From: Nocardioides donggukensis
GTDB lineage: Bacteria; Actinomycetota; Actinomycetes; Propionibacteriales; Nocardioidaceae
Assembly: GCF_014842875.1 (NCBI RefSeq)
Contig: NZ_JACYXZ010000001.1
Location: 124,001-188,000 of the forward strand
DNA length: 64,000 nt
Direction of reading: 5' to 3'
Part shown: in pieces, positions 39,371 to 48,823 of the stretch
Layout: each line of letters begins with the position of its first letter
How positions within the stretch are numbered: position 1 is the first letter of the stretch
Position numbers and translations under genes: made by a program
The notes under the pieces: generated by a model
Database searches by the model: none
Told to the model about the DNA's origin: nothing
The model's input: only the letters and a program-made list of their open reading frames with translations

Positions 39371-40039
39371 ATGGGCGAGACCAGGGGCGCCGGCTGGCGG
39401 GCACAGGCGGCACGGCAGCACGGCGTGCTCGGGCGTCGGCAGCTGCGGGACCTCGGGGTGTCCCGGGCGACGATCCGGGCCCAGGTCTCCGCGGGCCGCT
39501 GGGCCTGGCGGACCGGGTCGGTGCTCACCACGACGACCGGCCCGCTCTCGTGGGGGCAGCGGCTGTGGGTCGCGGTCCTGCACTGCGGCCCCGGCTCGGC
39601 CGTCGGCGGGCTCTCGGCGGCCGCCGTGCACGGGCTGCGCGGCTGGGACCGGCCACGGGTCACGGTGCTGGTGCCCGGCCCGCTCTCGTTCGCGCCGGTC
39701 GAGGGGCTGCACGTGGTCCGGACCCGGCGGCCGATCGGCACCGCCCTGGCGCCTGGCCGGCTGCCGGTGTGGCAGGTCGAGCCGGCGGTCCTGCTGTTCG
39801 CCGGCTACGAGCCGAGCCGGCGCACCGGCCTCGCGGCGGTGGCCGCCGTCGTCCAGCAGCGGCTGAGCACCCCCGAGCGGCTCCGCGAGACGCTGGCGAC
39901 CATGCACCCGCTGCGTCGCGCCCGGGACCTACGAGCCCTGCTCGCCGACCTCGCCGACCTCCCCGACCTCGCCGGCCGAGGCGAGGCGGCACCGCTCGCC
40001 CTGGGCGTGCCCCGCACCGGCGCCCGACGCGCAGGGTGA
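39371..40039 (+). CDS. truncated AbiEi-like/DUF559-family protein
   Basis: A 222-residue protein with the N-terminal winged-helix seen in AbiEi-type antitoxins (QHGVLGRRQLRDLGVSRATI, GRWAWRTGSVLTTTTGPLS) and the middle domain (SAVGGLSAAAVHGLRGWD, VWQVEPAVLLFAGYEP). In actinobacteria such proteins usually run to about 290 residues and end in a Vsr-like DUF559 domain. Here the sequence leaves the family after RARDLRALLADLADL and ends in a low-complexity tail, so the nuclease-like part is lost. No AbiEii toxin gene is adjacent. Confidence 0.65.
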   Translation: MGETRGAGWRAQAARQHGVLGRRQLRDLGVSRATIRAQVSAGRWAWRTGSVLTTTTGPLSWGQRLWVAVLHCGPGSAVGGLSAAAVHGLRGWDRPRVTVLVPGPLSFAPVEGLHVVRTRRPIGTALAPGRLPVWQVEPAVLLFAGYEPSRRTGLAAVAAVVQQRLSTPERLRETLATMHPLRRARDLRALLADLADLPDLAGRGEAAPLALGVPRTGARRAG

Positions 40040-40115
40040 GTGCCCGGGTGGTCGCCCCGCGCCACCACCTGAGCACCCGACCGGTAGAGGGAGGACGGCA
40101 CATAGAGTGCCGCCC

Positions 40116-42044
40116 ATGCCCGCCGCCCCGGACCCCTCAGCCCCGGACCCCGCCGCGCCGGACCCGGCCGCCCTGCTCGAGGAGCTGCGCGGGCGCGAGG
40201 CCTGGGCCGTCGTCCGGCTCCGCGACTCACCGACCGTGACCCTGCTCGGGGGCAGCCGGTCCGAGGTCGGCTCGTTGCTCGACGTCCCGCTCGAGGAGGG
40301 TCCGCCTCCCGAGGGCCGGCGCTTCGACCGGCTGGTGGCGGTGCCGTTCCGTCAGGTGCGCGAGCGCGGCTTCGAGGCGCACGACGACGGCGCCCCGCTC
40401 GTGGTCGTCGACGTCGACACCGAGACCGAGGTGCCGTACGCCGACCTGCTGGCCGCCCTGCCCGACGTACCGGTCACCTTCTCCGACCGCGGCGGCTTCG
40501 AGACCTCCGACGCCGACTACGCGACGGTCGTGGAGCGGATCATCGCCGAGGAGATCGGCAACGGCGAGGGTGCCAACCTGGTCGTCGCCCGCAACTACCG
40601 CGCCGAGGTGGAGAGCTGGGACGCGGGCACCGCGCTGACCGTGCTGCGCCGGCTGTTCGAGCGCGAGCGCGGCGCCTACTGGACCTACTGCTTCTTCACC
40701 GGAGACCGGTACCTCATCGGCGCCAGCCCCGAACGGCACGTCAGCGTGCACGGCGGCGACGTGCGGATGAACCCGATCTCGGGGACCTTCCGGATCCCGC
40801 GCGGCCCGGACGCCGACGGCGGCAAGCAGGCGCTGCTCGACTTCCTCGCCGACGAGAAGGAGATCTACGAGCTCTTCATGGTCGTCGACGAGGAGCTCAA
40901 GATGATGTGCGACATCTGCAACGAGGGCGGCCAGGTGCTCGGCCCGTTCCTCAAGCCGATGACCCACCTCGTGCACACCGAGTACCTCCTCGCAGGTCGC
41001 ACCAGCCGCGACGTCCGCGAGGTGCTGCGCGACACGATGTACGCCGCCACCGTCACCGGCTCGCCGGTGGAGAACGCCTGCCGGCTCATCACGGAGTACG
41101 AGACGCAGGGCCGTGGCTACTACGGCGCCGCCCTGGCCCTCTTCGGCCGGGACGCCGACGGGGCTCCCACGGCGGACAGCCCGATCGTCATCCGCACCGC
41201 GGACGTCAGCCCCGACGGCGCCCTGCGGGTCAGTGCCGGCGCGACCCTGGTCCGCGACTCCGACCCGGCGTACGAGGTCGCCGAGACGCACGCCAAGGCC
41301 GGCGGGATCCTCTCCGCCTTCGGCCTGGTGCCGGCGGCTCCGGTGCCGGCCGACGACACCGCCGCCCTCACCCGGGACGAGGACGTGCTGATCGCGCTCA
41401 ACTCCCGCAACCAGCGACTGAGCACGTTCTGGCTCACCGACCAGGGCGGCACCGACCCGGACCCGTCGCTGCGCGGCCGGTCCGTGGTGATCCTCGACGG
41501 CGAGGACGACTTCGTGAACATGCTGCGCCACGTGCTCGGCGTGATCGGCATGACCTCCCGGGTGGTCCGGCACGAGGACTACGCCGAGGGGGTGCTCGAC
41601 GGGGCGGACCTGGTGATCGTGGGCCCCGGTCCCGGTGACCCCCGGGACGGCGACCACCCCAAGATCGCGGCGTTCCGGGCGGCGACCTCCGCGCTGCTCG
41701 CCTCCGGTCGACCGTTCCTCGCGGTCTGCCTGGGCCACCAGACGCTGTGTCACCTGCTCGGCATCCCGCTGGCCTTCAAGGACATCGTCTTCCAGGGCAC
41801 CCAGTCGCCGGTGTCGATCGACGGCCGCACCGAGCGGGTCGGCTTCTACAACACCTTCGTGGGCCGGGCGCCGGAGGGCACGGCCCTGCCCGAGGGCGTC
41901 GGGGTGGAGGTGGACCCGGCCACCGGCGACGTGCACCTGGTGTCCGGGTCGCACTACCGGGGGATCCAGTTCCACGCCGAGTCGATCCTCACTCAGCACG
42001 GCTTCCGGCTGATCCACGACCTGGTCCGCGACCTGCTGGCCTGA
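40116..42044 (+). CDS. PhzE-like chorismate-aminating synthase with fused glutamine amidotransferase
   Basis: A 642-residue fusion: chorismate-binding domain (about 110-400) with YRAEVESWDAGTALTVLRRL, YLIGASPERHVSV, MNPISGTFRIPRG and DVSPDGALRVSAGATLVRD, then a class I glutamine amidotransferase (about 460-640) with FLAVCLGHQTLCHLLG (Cys), and GIQFHAESILTQHG (His, Glu). The order and motifs match PhzE, the 2-amino-2-deoxyisochorismate synthase of phenazine making, rather than TrpE or PabB. No other phenazine genes are near. The N-terminus has a Pro-Asp-Ala repeat. An anthranilate-forming role is the main alternative. Confidence 0.85.
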   Translation: MPAAPDPSAPDPAAPDPAALLEELRGREAWAVVRLRDSPTVTLLGGSRSEVGSLLDVPLEEGPPPEGRRFDRLVAVPFRQVRERGFEAHDDGAPLVVVDVDTETEVPYADLLAALPDVPVTFSDRGGFETSDADYATVVERIIAEEIGNGEGANLVVARNYRAEVESWDAGTALTVLRRLFERERGAYWTYCFFTGDRYLIGASPERHVSVHGGDVRMNPISGTFRIPRGPDADGGKQALLDFLADEKEIYELFMVVDEELKMMCDICNEGGQVLGPFLKPMTHLVHTEYLLAGRTSRDVREVLRDTMYAATVTGSPVENACRLITEYETQGRGYYGAALALFGRDADGAPTADSPIVIRTADVSPDGALRVSAGATLVRDSDPAYEVAETHAKAGGILSAFGLVPAAPVPADDTAALTRDEDVLIALNSRNQRLSTFWLTDQGGTDPDPSLRGRSVVILDGEDDFVNMLRHVLGVIGMTSRVVRHEDYAEGVLDGADLVIVGPGPGDPRDGDHPKIAAFRAATSALLASGRPFLAVCLGHQTLCHLLGIPLAFKDIVFQGTQSPVSIDGRTERVGFYNTFVGRAPEGTALPEGVGVEVDPATGDVHLVSGSHYRGIQFHAESILTQHGFRLIHDLVRDLLA

Positions 42045-42144
42045 CCGGCCGCGGGAAATAGCGCGACTTTCCGGTCGACTCCGGCAACCGATCGGCCCGC
42101 CAGGGCGTCACAATGGGCAGGCGGACGGAACGGGGGAGTCGACG

Positions 42145-43881
42145 GTGCATGCTCGGGTGGTGACGGCGGTGCTGCTTGCCGTCCTGGTCTCATGGAGCGC
42201 GGTGGCGCTCGCGCACTCGGGCGACGGGGTCGCGACCGCGGTCGGTCCCGACCAGCAGGCCACCGGCCCGCGGTCGGCCGCGGACACCGTGGTGCGCGCC
42301 GCCACCGGCGCCCGCCCCGTGCTCGCCCCGCCGCCCAACGTCGTCCTCGTGCTGCTCGACGACTTCTCCCTCGACCTGCTGCCCACGATGCGCCACGCCC
42401 GGCGCATGCAGCGTCGGGGCGCGACCTACCGCAACGCCTTCGTCGTCGACTCGCTGTGCTGCGTGTCGCGGGCCAGCCTGCTGACCGGGCAGTACCCGCA
42501 CCAGACCGGCGTGCTCACCAACACCGCCAACACCCCGAACCCCTACGGCCCGATCGGGGGCTGGGAGGCGTACGCCGCCTACGGCAACGAGGAGCGCACG
42601 GTCAGCCGGGCCCTCCAGCGGCGCGGTTACACGACCGGCTTCATCGGCAAGTTCCTCAACCAGTACGAGGCCCGCGACGGCGTGGTCCCGCCGCTGGTCG
42701 ACGGGTGGGACGAGTTCAACGTGATCTTCGGGTCCGCCTATGACGGGTGGGGCTTCCAGTCCAGCTACGTCGAGGACGGCCGGCTCCGGGTCCGCGACCA
42801 CCCGGCGCCCCCGGCCGACGCCGACGACGCGACCAAGGACGCCGCCTACGTCGGCGCCGTCACCGAGCAGATGGCACTGGACTTCCTCGACGAGCACGGC
42901 GACGACGAGGCGCCGTACTTCCTGGAGGTGGCCTCCTACTCCCCGCACAGCCGGGTCGGCCCAGAGGGTGCCTACCCGGGCGACCCGGTCTTCCCGCCGG
43001 CCTTCCGCGACCGGGCCGGTCCCGGCCGGGGCACCGGCAACTGCGGCCTGCGCTCCTGCCCGCGCCTGACCGAGCGGGACCTGGTCGGCTTCGGCGACCC
43101 GCAGGACGACAACCTGCCGCGCTACGCCGACGGCTCCCGGGCGCCCTCCTGGAAGGGCGAGGCGGCACCGCTCGCCGCCGAGCACGCGGCCGACAGCCTC
43201 CGCAACCGAGCCCGGATGGTCGCCTCGGTCGACCGGATGCTGGGCCGGATCCTCGACGCGGTGGACGACGACACCTACGTGGTGCTGACCTCCGACAACG
43301 GCTTCCACCTCGGCCAGCACGGCCTGGGGCGGGGCAAGGGGACGCCCTACGACTCCGACGTCCACGTCCCGCTGGTCGTCACCGGGCCCGGCGTGGTGCC
43401 CGGGGTCCGCCGCGAGGTGGTCAGCAACATCGACCTCGCCCCGACCTTCGAGGAGCTGGCCGGGGCGACCTCGCCGCGCTACCGGGCCGGCACGTCGCTG
43501 GTGCCCACGTTCGCCGACCGCGACCTGGACCGGCGCGGGGTGACGTTCATCGAGCACACCTGGGCGCCGTCGCTCGGCTTCGACCCGGACCGCTCCTACT
43601 CCGGTGGGACGATCGACCGGATCCCCTCCTACGTCGCGGTGCGGAGCCGGACCGGACTGCTGGTGCGGCTCGACCTGGACCCGAGCTGGGAGGGCGAGGA
43701 CGTCGCCTGGGAGTTCTACGACTACCGCGACGCCCCCTTCGAGCGCACCAACACCGTGGCCCGGGCCGACAAGCGGGCCGAGGTCCGGTTCCTCAAGAAG
43801 CGGATCCGGGGCTTCCTCGACTGCCGCGACGTGCGCGGCTCCGAGCCGGTCAGCGCGAGGTGCCGGCGGCTGACCCAGTAG
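42145..43881 (+). CDS. secreted sulfatase
   Basis: A 578-residue exported sulfatase. Signal peptide to about residue 24, then NVVLVLLDDFSLDLLPTM (metal-binding Asp pair), the active-site block SLCCVSRASLLTGQYPHQTG, FIGKFLNQYE and TYVVLTSDNGFHLGQHGLG (Asp-Asn). The catalytic residue would be the formylglycine made from Cys in C-x-x-S-R; Val replaces the usual Pro. It removes sulfate from an outside substrate that cannot be named. GTG start with GGGGGAG upstream. It separates the PhzE-like gene from pabA. Confidence 0.92.
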   Translation: MHARVVTAVLLAVLVSWSAVALAHSGDGVATAVGPDQQATGPRSAADTVVRAATGARPVLAPPPNVVLVLLDDFSLDLLPTMRHARRMQRRGATYRNAFVVDSLCCVSRASLLTGQYPHQTGVLTNTANTPNPYGPIGGWEAYAAYGNEERTVSRALQRRGYTTGFIGKFLNQYEARDGVVPPLVDGWDEFNVIFGSAYDGWGFQSSYVEDGRLRVRDHPAPPADADDATKDAAYVGAVTEQMALDFLDEHGDDEAPYFLEVASYSPHSRVGPEGAYPGDPVFPPAFRDRAGPGRGTGNCGLRSCPRLTERDLVGFGDPQDDNLPRYADGSRAPSWKGEAAPLAAEHAADSLRNRARMVASVDRMLGRILDAVDDDTYVVLTSDNGFHLGQHGLGRGKGTPYDSDVHVPLVVTGPGVVPGVRREVVSNIDLAPTFEELAGATSPRYRAGTSLVPTFADRDLDRRGVTFIEHTWAPSLGFDPDRSYSGGTIDRIPSYVAVRSRTGLLVRLDLDPSWEGEDVAWEFYDYRDAPFERTNTVARADKRAEVRFLKKRIRGFLDCRDVRGSEPVSARCRRLTQ

Positions 43882-43891
43882 GTTGCGGGCT

Positions 43892-44482
43892 GTGAAGCCC
43901 GCCGCCCCGCGGGTCGTGGTGGTCGACCACCACGACTCCTACACGTGGAACCTGGTGCACCTGGTCGCGGCGGTCACCGGCGAGCTCCCGGCCGTGCTCC
44001 AGCACGACGAGGCCGACGCCGCCGAGGTGCTGTCCTACAGCCACGTCGTGCTCTCGGCGGGCCCGGGTCACCCGGCGGTGCCGACGGACTTCGCGGTCGG
44101 GGCCGAGGTGCTGCGCGCCGGCACCCGGCCGGTGCTGGGGGTCTGCCTCGGCATGCAGGGCCTGGTCACGGCGTACGGCGGCGTGGTGGCGCGGGTCGAG
44201 CCGGCGCACGGCGACGTCGCCGACGTGGTCCACGACGGCACCTCCGTCTTCGCCGGCCTGCCCTCGCCGGTCCCGATGGTGCGCTACCACTCGCTGGCGG
44301 CCACCGTCGTGCCCGACGTGCTGGCCGTGACCGCGACCTGCGCCGGGGCGCCCGGGGAGCCGGACGTCGTCATGGGGGTCCGGCACCGCGACCTGCCGCT
44401 GCACGGGGTGCAGTTCCACCCCGAGTCGATCCTCAGCTCCTCCGGCGCCCGACTGGTCGAGAACTTCCTGGGGTGCCCGTGA
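43892..44482 (+). CDS. pabA: aminodeoxychorismate/anthranilate synthase glutamine amidotransferase
   Basis: A 196-residue class I amidotransferase that frees ammonia from glutamine for the partner PabB. It opens VVVVDHHDSYTWNLVHLV, with the nucleophile in GVCLGMQGLV and the His-Glu pair in VQFHPESILSSSGARLVENF. The start is GTG; the stop overlaps the pabB start by 4 bases. In many actinobacteria such a PabA also serves TrpE; here the coupling to pabB favours folate. Confidence 0.9.
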   Translation: MKPAAPRVVVVDHHDSYTWNLVHLVAAVTGELPAVLQHDEADAAEVLSYSHVVLSAGPGHPAVPTDFAVGAEVLRAGTRPVLGVCLGMQGLVTAYGGVVARVEPAHGDVADVVHDGTSVFAGLPSPVPMVRYHSLAATVVPDVLAVTATCAGAPGEPDVVMGVRHRDLPLHGVQFHPESILSSSGARLVENFLGCP

Positions 44483-45783
44483 CCGGCGGGCCGGAGGACC
44501 CGGTCGACCGGTTCGTCGAGATGGCCGCGACCCACGACCGCTGCTTCTGGCTCGACGGCGGCGGGGCCCGGGCCTGGTCGGGTCGCCGCTCGCTGCTCGG
44601 CTGGCTCGACGACGACGACGTCTCGCTGACCTACGACGCGGCGACCGGCGAGGTGATCCGGCACTGCGGAGGTGCCTCCGAGGTGGTCGGCGACGACGTC
44701 TTCGCGGTGCTCGAGCGCGAGATCGCCAGGGACGGCGGGGGTCCCGGGGGCTCCTCGCGCTCCGGGGGCGGCGGGGGCCAGTGGGTCGGCTACTTCGGCT
44801 ACGCCTCGCGACCGGACCTGCCGGCCCTGAGCGACCCTCCGGTCCGGCCGGGGGATCCGGCGGGCCTCCCGACCGCGGTCTGGATGCGAGCCCGGCAGGT
44901 CGACGTGATCGACCATCCGGCCCCACCCCCTGCCGTCGGCGCAGCACCGTCGCCCCGGGCGGACGACGAGCCGGACCCGCCCGCCGTCTACCTCGACGCG
45001 TTCGCCCGGGTTCAGGAGCACCTGCGCGCCGGCAACACCTACGAGGTCAACCTCACCCACCGGATCACCGTGCCCAGCGAGCTGGACCCGGTCGCGGCCT
45101 ACCTCCGGCTGCGCGAGCTCAACCCCGCGCCGTACGCCGGCTTCCTGCAGCACCGGGGCAGCTGGCTGCTGAGCAGCTCCCCGGAGCGGTACGCGACCGT
45201 CGACCGGCACCGCAGGATCGAGACCAAGCCGATCAAGGGCACCACGCCGCGGGGGGCGACGCCGGCCGAGGACGAGCGGCTGCGCAGGCTGCTCGGCACC
45301 GACCCCAAGCTGCGCGCCGAGAACCTGATGATCACCGACCTGCTGCGCAACGACCTCGGCATGGTGTGCCGGCCCGGGACGGTCACGGTGCCGGGGCTGA
45401 TGGAGGTGGAGTCCTACCCCTCGGTCCACCAGCTCGTCTCGACGGTTCGCGGCCGGCTCCGCGACGACGTCACGACGGTCGGGGCGCTGCGCGCGCTGTT
45501 CCCGGCCGGGTCGATGACCGGCGCCCCCAAGCTGCGCACGATGGAGGTGATCGAGGAGGTCGAGGCCACCCCCCGCGGGGTGTACGCCGGGGCGTTCGGC
45601 TGGATCGCCGAGGACGGCCGGGCCGACCTGGGGGTGGTGATCCGCAGCCTGACCACGGCCGGCGACGGCCACTGGACCCTCGGCACCGGCGGCGGCATCA
45701 CGGTCAGGTCCGAGCCGGCCGAGGAGTACGCCGAGTCCCGCTGGAAGGCGGACCGGCTGCTGCGGGTGCTGGCCGGGGAGTGA
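44479..45783 (+). CDS. pabB: aminodeoxychorismate synthase component I
   Basis: A 434-residue chorismate-binding enzyme. After an N-terminal domain broken by a Gly/Ser-rich loop (GGGPGGSSRSGGGGG), the catalytic part has YEVNLTHRITVP, LLSSSPERYATV, IETKPIKGTTPRGATPAED and AGSMTGAPKLRTMEVI. The Lys of PIKGT is the hallmark of PabB (anthranilate synthase has Ala), so it makes 4-amino-4-deoxychorismate on the way to folate. No pabC follows; the gene is convergent with a histidine kinase 14 bases away. Confidence 0.92.
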   Translation: MTGGPEDPVDRFVEMAATHDRCFWLDGGGARAWSGRRSLLGWLDDDDVSLTYDAATGEVIRHCGGASEVVGDDVFAVLEREIARDGGGPGGSSRSGGGGGQWVGYFGYASRPDLPALSDPPVRPGDPAGLPTAVWMRARQVDVIDHPAPPPAVGAAPSPRADDEPDPPAVYLDAFARVQEHLRAGNTYEVNLTHRITVPSELDPVAAYLRLRELNPAPYAGFLQHRGSWLLSSSPERYATVDRHRRIETKPIKGTTPRGATPAEDERLRRLLGTDPKLRAENLMITDLLRNDLGMVCRPGTVTVPGLMEVESYPSVHQLVSTVRGRLRDDVTTVGALRALFPAGSMTGAPKLRTMEVIEEVEATPRGVYAGAFGWIAEDGRADLGVVIRSLTTAGDGHWTLGTGGGITVRSEPAEEYAESRWKADRLLRVLAGE

Positions 45784-45797
45784 ACCGGGGGCCGGGG

Positions 45798-47189
45798 TCA
45801 GTCCGCTGCGCCGCGCGGCTCGGGAGCCCCGGGCAACCGGAGCGTGAGCTCCGCGCCGCCGCCCGCGGCGGATCCGGCCTCGACCGATCCGGAGTGCCGG
45901 AGCGCGACCTGGCGGACGATCGAGAGGCCCAGGCCGGAGCCCGGCATCGACCGGGACTCCGGCGATCGGTAGAAGCGGTCGAAGACGTGCGGCAGGTCCT
46001 TCTCGGCGATGCCCGGGCCCTGGTCGCGCACGGTCAGCACGCCGTCGCGGAGCACGACGTCCACGACGCCGCCGGCCGGGCTCCACTTGGCGGCGTTGTC
46101 GAGCAGGTTCGTGATCGCCCGCTCCAGGGCGGCAGGCTCGCCGGTCAGCCACCAGACCTCGGCGTCCACGCGGAAGTCGACGGCCGGCGCGCGCCGGCGT
46201 ACCCGCACCAAGGCCCGGTCCAGCACCTCGCGGAGCTCGACGGTGCTGACCACGTGCGGCGAGGGCTCCTCGCGGGCCAGCTCGACCAGGTCGCCGATCA
46301 GCGTGGTCATCTCCTCGATCTGGGCCTGCACGTCTGAGAGCAGCTCGGCCCGGGCGGTCGGCGCCATCCCACCGGTCGCGTCGGCCTGCAGCAGCAGGTC
46401 CAGGTTGGTCCGCAGCGAGGTGAGCGGGGTGCGCAGCTCGTGGCCGGCGTCGGCGACCAGCTGCCGCTGCCGGTCCCGGGAGGCCTCGAGGGCGGCCAGC
46501 ATCGAGTTGAACGCCAGCGCCAGCCGGGCGATCTCGTCGTTGCCCTCGACGGTGATCGGCCGCAGCTCCTCGGTCCGGGCGATCTCCTCCGCGGCGTCGG
46601 TCAGCCGGCGCACCGGCCGGAGCCCGTTGCGGGCCACGCCCCAGCCGGCCAGGGCGGCCCCCACCACGCCGGCGGCGCCGAAGAGCAGCATGACGATCCC
46701 GAGCCGGTGCAGGACCAGCTCGTTGGGCTCGACGGACTGGGCCACCACGAGGGCCGAGCCCCGGCCCGCGGGGACGGTGGCGACGCGGTAGGTGGTGTCG
46801 TCGGCCTGGATCGTGCGCAGGGCGTGGTCGCTGCGACCCAGCAGCACGTCCGCCTCCGGTGGGCCGAGCCGGAGGGTGGGTCCGTCGTCCATCGACCGGG
46901 CCGGCTGGCCCACGTTGAGCAGGATGATCCGCACGTCGGCGGCGCCGAGCGCCCAGGAGGGGATCTTCAGCTCGCTGGTGAGCTCGAGGGCCGGGGTCCT
47001 CGCCGCCCGCTCGGCGCGGTTGATGAGCGAGGCGTCGAGGGCGGCCTGCATCTGCATCCGCACGGTCACGTAGGCGCCGAGGGCCAGCACCGCGACGGTC
47101 AGCCCGACCGCGAGCGTGGTGAGCAGGGTGACCCGGCTGGCCAGGCCCCGCCGGTAGTGCCACCGGGGTCGTGGCGCCGGCAGACGCAT
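45798..47189 (-). CDS. sensor histidine kinase (OmpR-partner type)
   Basis: A 463-residue kinase. First transmembrane helix at about 15-43 (LLTTLAVGLTVAVLALGAYV), an extracytoplasmic sensor of about 115 residues, second helix at about 160-185, then HAMP, HisKA with ADAGHELRTPLTSLRTNLDL, and the HATPase boxes AITNLLDNAAKWSPAGG, VRDQGPGIAEKDLPHVFDRF and MPGSGLGLSIVRQVA. It resembles MprB/TcrY-type envelope sensors. ATG start overlaps the regulator stop by one base. Pairs with the next gene. Confidence 0.95.
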   Translation of the reverse strand: MRLPAPRPRWHYRRGLASRVTLLTTLAVGLTVAVLALGAYVTVRMQMQAALDASLINRAERAARTPALELTSELKIPSWALGAADVRIILLNVGQPARSMDDGPTLRLGPPEADVLLGRSDHALRTIQADDTTYRVATVPAGRGSALVVAQSVEPNELVLHRLGIVMLLFGAAGVVGAALAGWGVARNGLRPVRRLTDAAEEIARTEELRPITVEGNDEIARLALAFNSMLAALEASRDRQRQLVADAGHELRTPLTSLRTNLDLLLQADATGGMAPTARAELLSDVQAQIEEMTTLIGDLVELAREEPSPHVVSTVELREVLDRALVRVRRRAPAVDFRVDAEVWWLTGEPAALERAITNLLDNAAKWSPAGGVVDVVLRDGVLTVRDQGPGIAEKDLPHVFDRFYRSPESRSMPGSGLGLSIVRQVALRHSGSVEAGSAAGGGAELTLRLPGAPEPRGAAD

Positions 47190-47893
47190 CAGGCGCTCTC
47201 CCGCAGCACGTAGCCCACGCCGCGCACGGTGTGGAGCAGCCGCGGCTCCCCCTCGGCCTCGGTCTTGCGGCGCAGGTAGCCGACGTAGACCTCGAGCGAG
47301 TTGGCGGTGGTCGGGAAGTCGTAGCCCCAGACCTCCTCGAGGATGAAGGACCGCTCGAGCACCCGTCGCGGACGGCGCAGGAACATCTCCAGCAGGGTGA
47401 ACTCGGTGCGGGTCAGCTCGATCAGGCGCTCCCCCCGGCAGACCTCCCGGGTGGCGACGTCGAGACTGAGGTCGGCGAAGGAGAGCCGCTCGTCCGACTC
47501 GTCCTCCTCCGGCACCACCCGGCGCAGGAGCGCGCGCAGCCGGGCCAGCAGCTCCTGGAGGGCGAACGGCTTGGTCAGGTAGTCGTCGGCGCCGGCGTCC
47601 AGGCCCTCCACCCGGTCACCGACGGCGTCGCGGGCGGTGAGCACCAGGATCGGCAGGTCGTGCCCGGCCGCCCTCAGGGCCCGGGTGGTCTCCAGCCCGT
47701 CCAGCCGCGGCATCATCACGTCCATCACGACGACGTCCGGGCGCATCGTCCCGATCCCGGCCAGCGCCTCCGCGCCGTCGGAGGCCAGCGACACGGCGTA
47801 CCCGTTGAACTCGAGGGAGCGGCGCAGGGACTCGCGCACCGCGCGGTCGTCGTCGACGACCAGCACACGGGCGGCGGGGTGGGCAGTCACCAC
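47189..47893 (-). CDS. OmpR/PhoB-type response regulator
   Basis: A 234-residue regulator: receiver with [13 protein letters not shown], phosphoacceptor Asp in [13 protein letters not shown] and Lys in [13 protein letters not shown], then a winged-helix DNA-binding domain ([53 protein letters not shown]). GTG start. First gene of the pair; the downstream kinase is translationally coupled. The target genes are not evident in the window. Confidence 0.96.
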   Translation of the reverse strand: MVTAHPAARVLVVDDDRAVRESLRRSLEFNGYAVSLASDGAEALAGIGTMRPDVVVMDVMMPRLDGLETTRALRAAGHDLPILVLTARDAVGDRVEGLDAGADDYLTKPFALQELLARLRALLRRVVPEEDESDERLSFADLSLDVATREVCRGERLIELTRTEFTLLEMFLRRPRRVLERSFILEEVWGYDFPTTANSLEVYVGYLRRKTEAEGEPRLLHTVRGVGYVLRESA

Positions 47894-47959
47894 TCCACTC
47901 TGCCAGCCGCCCCTGAGCCCAGCCTGAGATTCCCCGCGCCGCCATCCCCGCAGGGGCGG

Positions 47960-48823
47960 TCAGAAGTGGGAGGCGACGGCGGCGGCGCGGGCGCCGTACC
48001 CTCCGCCGAACAGGCAGGCGTGGACGAGCAGCGGGTGCAGCTGGTGCAGGCCCTGCCGGTCCTCCCACCCGTCGGCGAGGGGCGCGGACTCGGCGTAGGA
48101 CTCCACGACCCGCTGCAGGTGCGGGAGGCCGAACAGCGCCAGCATCGCCAGGTCGGTCTCGCGGTGGCCGGCGTGCGCGGCCGGGTCGACCACGTGGGCG
48201 GCGCCGTCGGCACCCCAGATCACGTTGCCGTTCCAGAGGTCGCCGTGCAGCGGGGCCGGCCCCTCCTCGGGGACCAGCTCGGCCAGCCGCCCGACCACCG
48301 ACTCCACGGCCGTCACCTCCGGCTCCGAGACCGCGCCCCGGTCCCGGGCCAGGTGCAGGTAGGGAAGCACCCGCCGGGTGGCGTAGAACTCCGCCCAGGT
48401 GTCCGCGGGCGCGTTCGGCAGCGGCAGCCGGCCGATGAACCCGTCCCGCTCCGCGCCGTACGCCGCCGCGCCGGCGCCGTGCGTGCCGGCCAGGGCCCGG
48501 CCGAACGCGGCCGCGGTCTCGGCGGTGGGCTTGCCGGGCTCGATCCAGGGCAGCACCAGGCAGTCGTCGGCGACGGCGAGCACCTCGGGGACCGCCAGCC
48601 CGGCCGGTCCGCCCACGTCCGCGAGCCGACGCAGCCCCCTGGCCTCGGCGGCGAAGAAGCCGTCGGGAGGCTGGGCCAGGGTCTTGACCAGCGCGGAGCG
48701 GCCGTCCGAGAGCTTGACCCGGGTGGCGGTGCAGATGTCCCCGCCCGCGACCGGTGCGGTGGCGACGACGGGAACGCCGAGGAGCTCCTCGGCGCGGCGG
48801 GCGGTCGCGGACTGGCGGGTCAT
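47960..48823 (-). CDS. fructosamine/ribulosamine kinase family protein
   Basis: A 287-residue FN3K-family kinase. VAGGDICTATRVKLSDGR and ALVKTLAQPP hold the ATP-binding Lys; the catalytic loop is PLHGDLWNGNVIWGADG with HVVDPAAHAGHRETDLAML, typical of fructosamine-3-kinase. Bacterial members phosphorylate ribulosamines and erythrulosamines on glycated proteins, which then fall off. The ATG overlaps the LMW-phosphatase stop by 4 bases, the arrangement known from other bacteria where the two act in protein deglycation. Confidence 0.92.
   Translation of the reverse strand: MTRQSATARRAEELLGVPVVATAPVAGGDICTATRVKLSDGRSALVKTLAQPPDGFFAAEARGLRRLADVGGPAGLAVPEVLAVADDCLVLPWIEPGKPTAETAAAFGRALAGTHGAGAAAYGAERDGFIGRLPLPNAPADTWAEFYATRRVLPYLHLARDRGAVSEPEVTAVESVVGRLAELVPEEGPAPLHGDLWNGNVIWGADGAAHVVDPAAHAGHRETDLAMLALFGLPHLQRVVESYAESAPLADGWEDRQGLHQLHPLLVHACLFGGGYGARAAAVASHF

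Noticed and set aside
39371..40039. Complete AbiE toxin-antitoxin system
   Set aside because: No nucleotidyltransferase toxin (AbiEii) gene flanks the AbiEi-like protein.
40116..42044. Phenazine biosynthesis cluster
   Set aside because: Only the PhzE-like gene is present; none of the other phenazine genes occur in the window.
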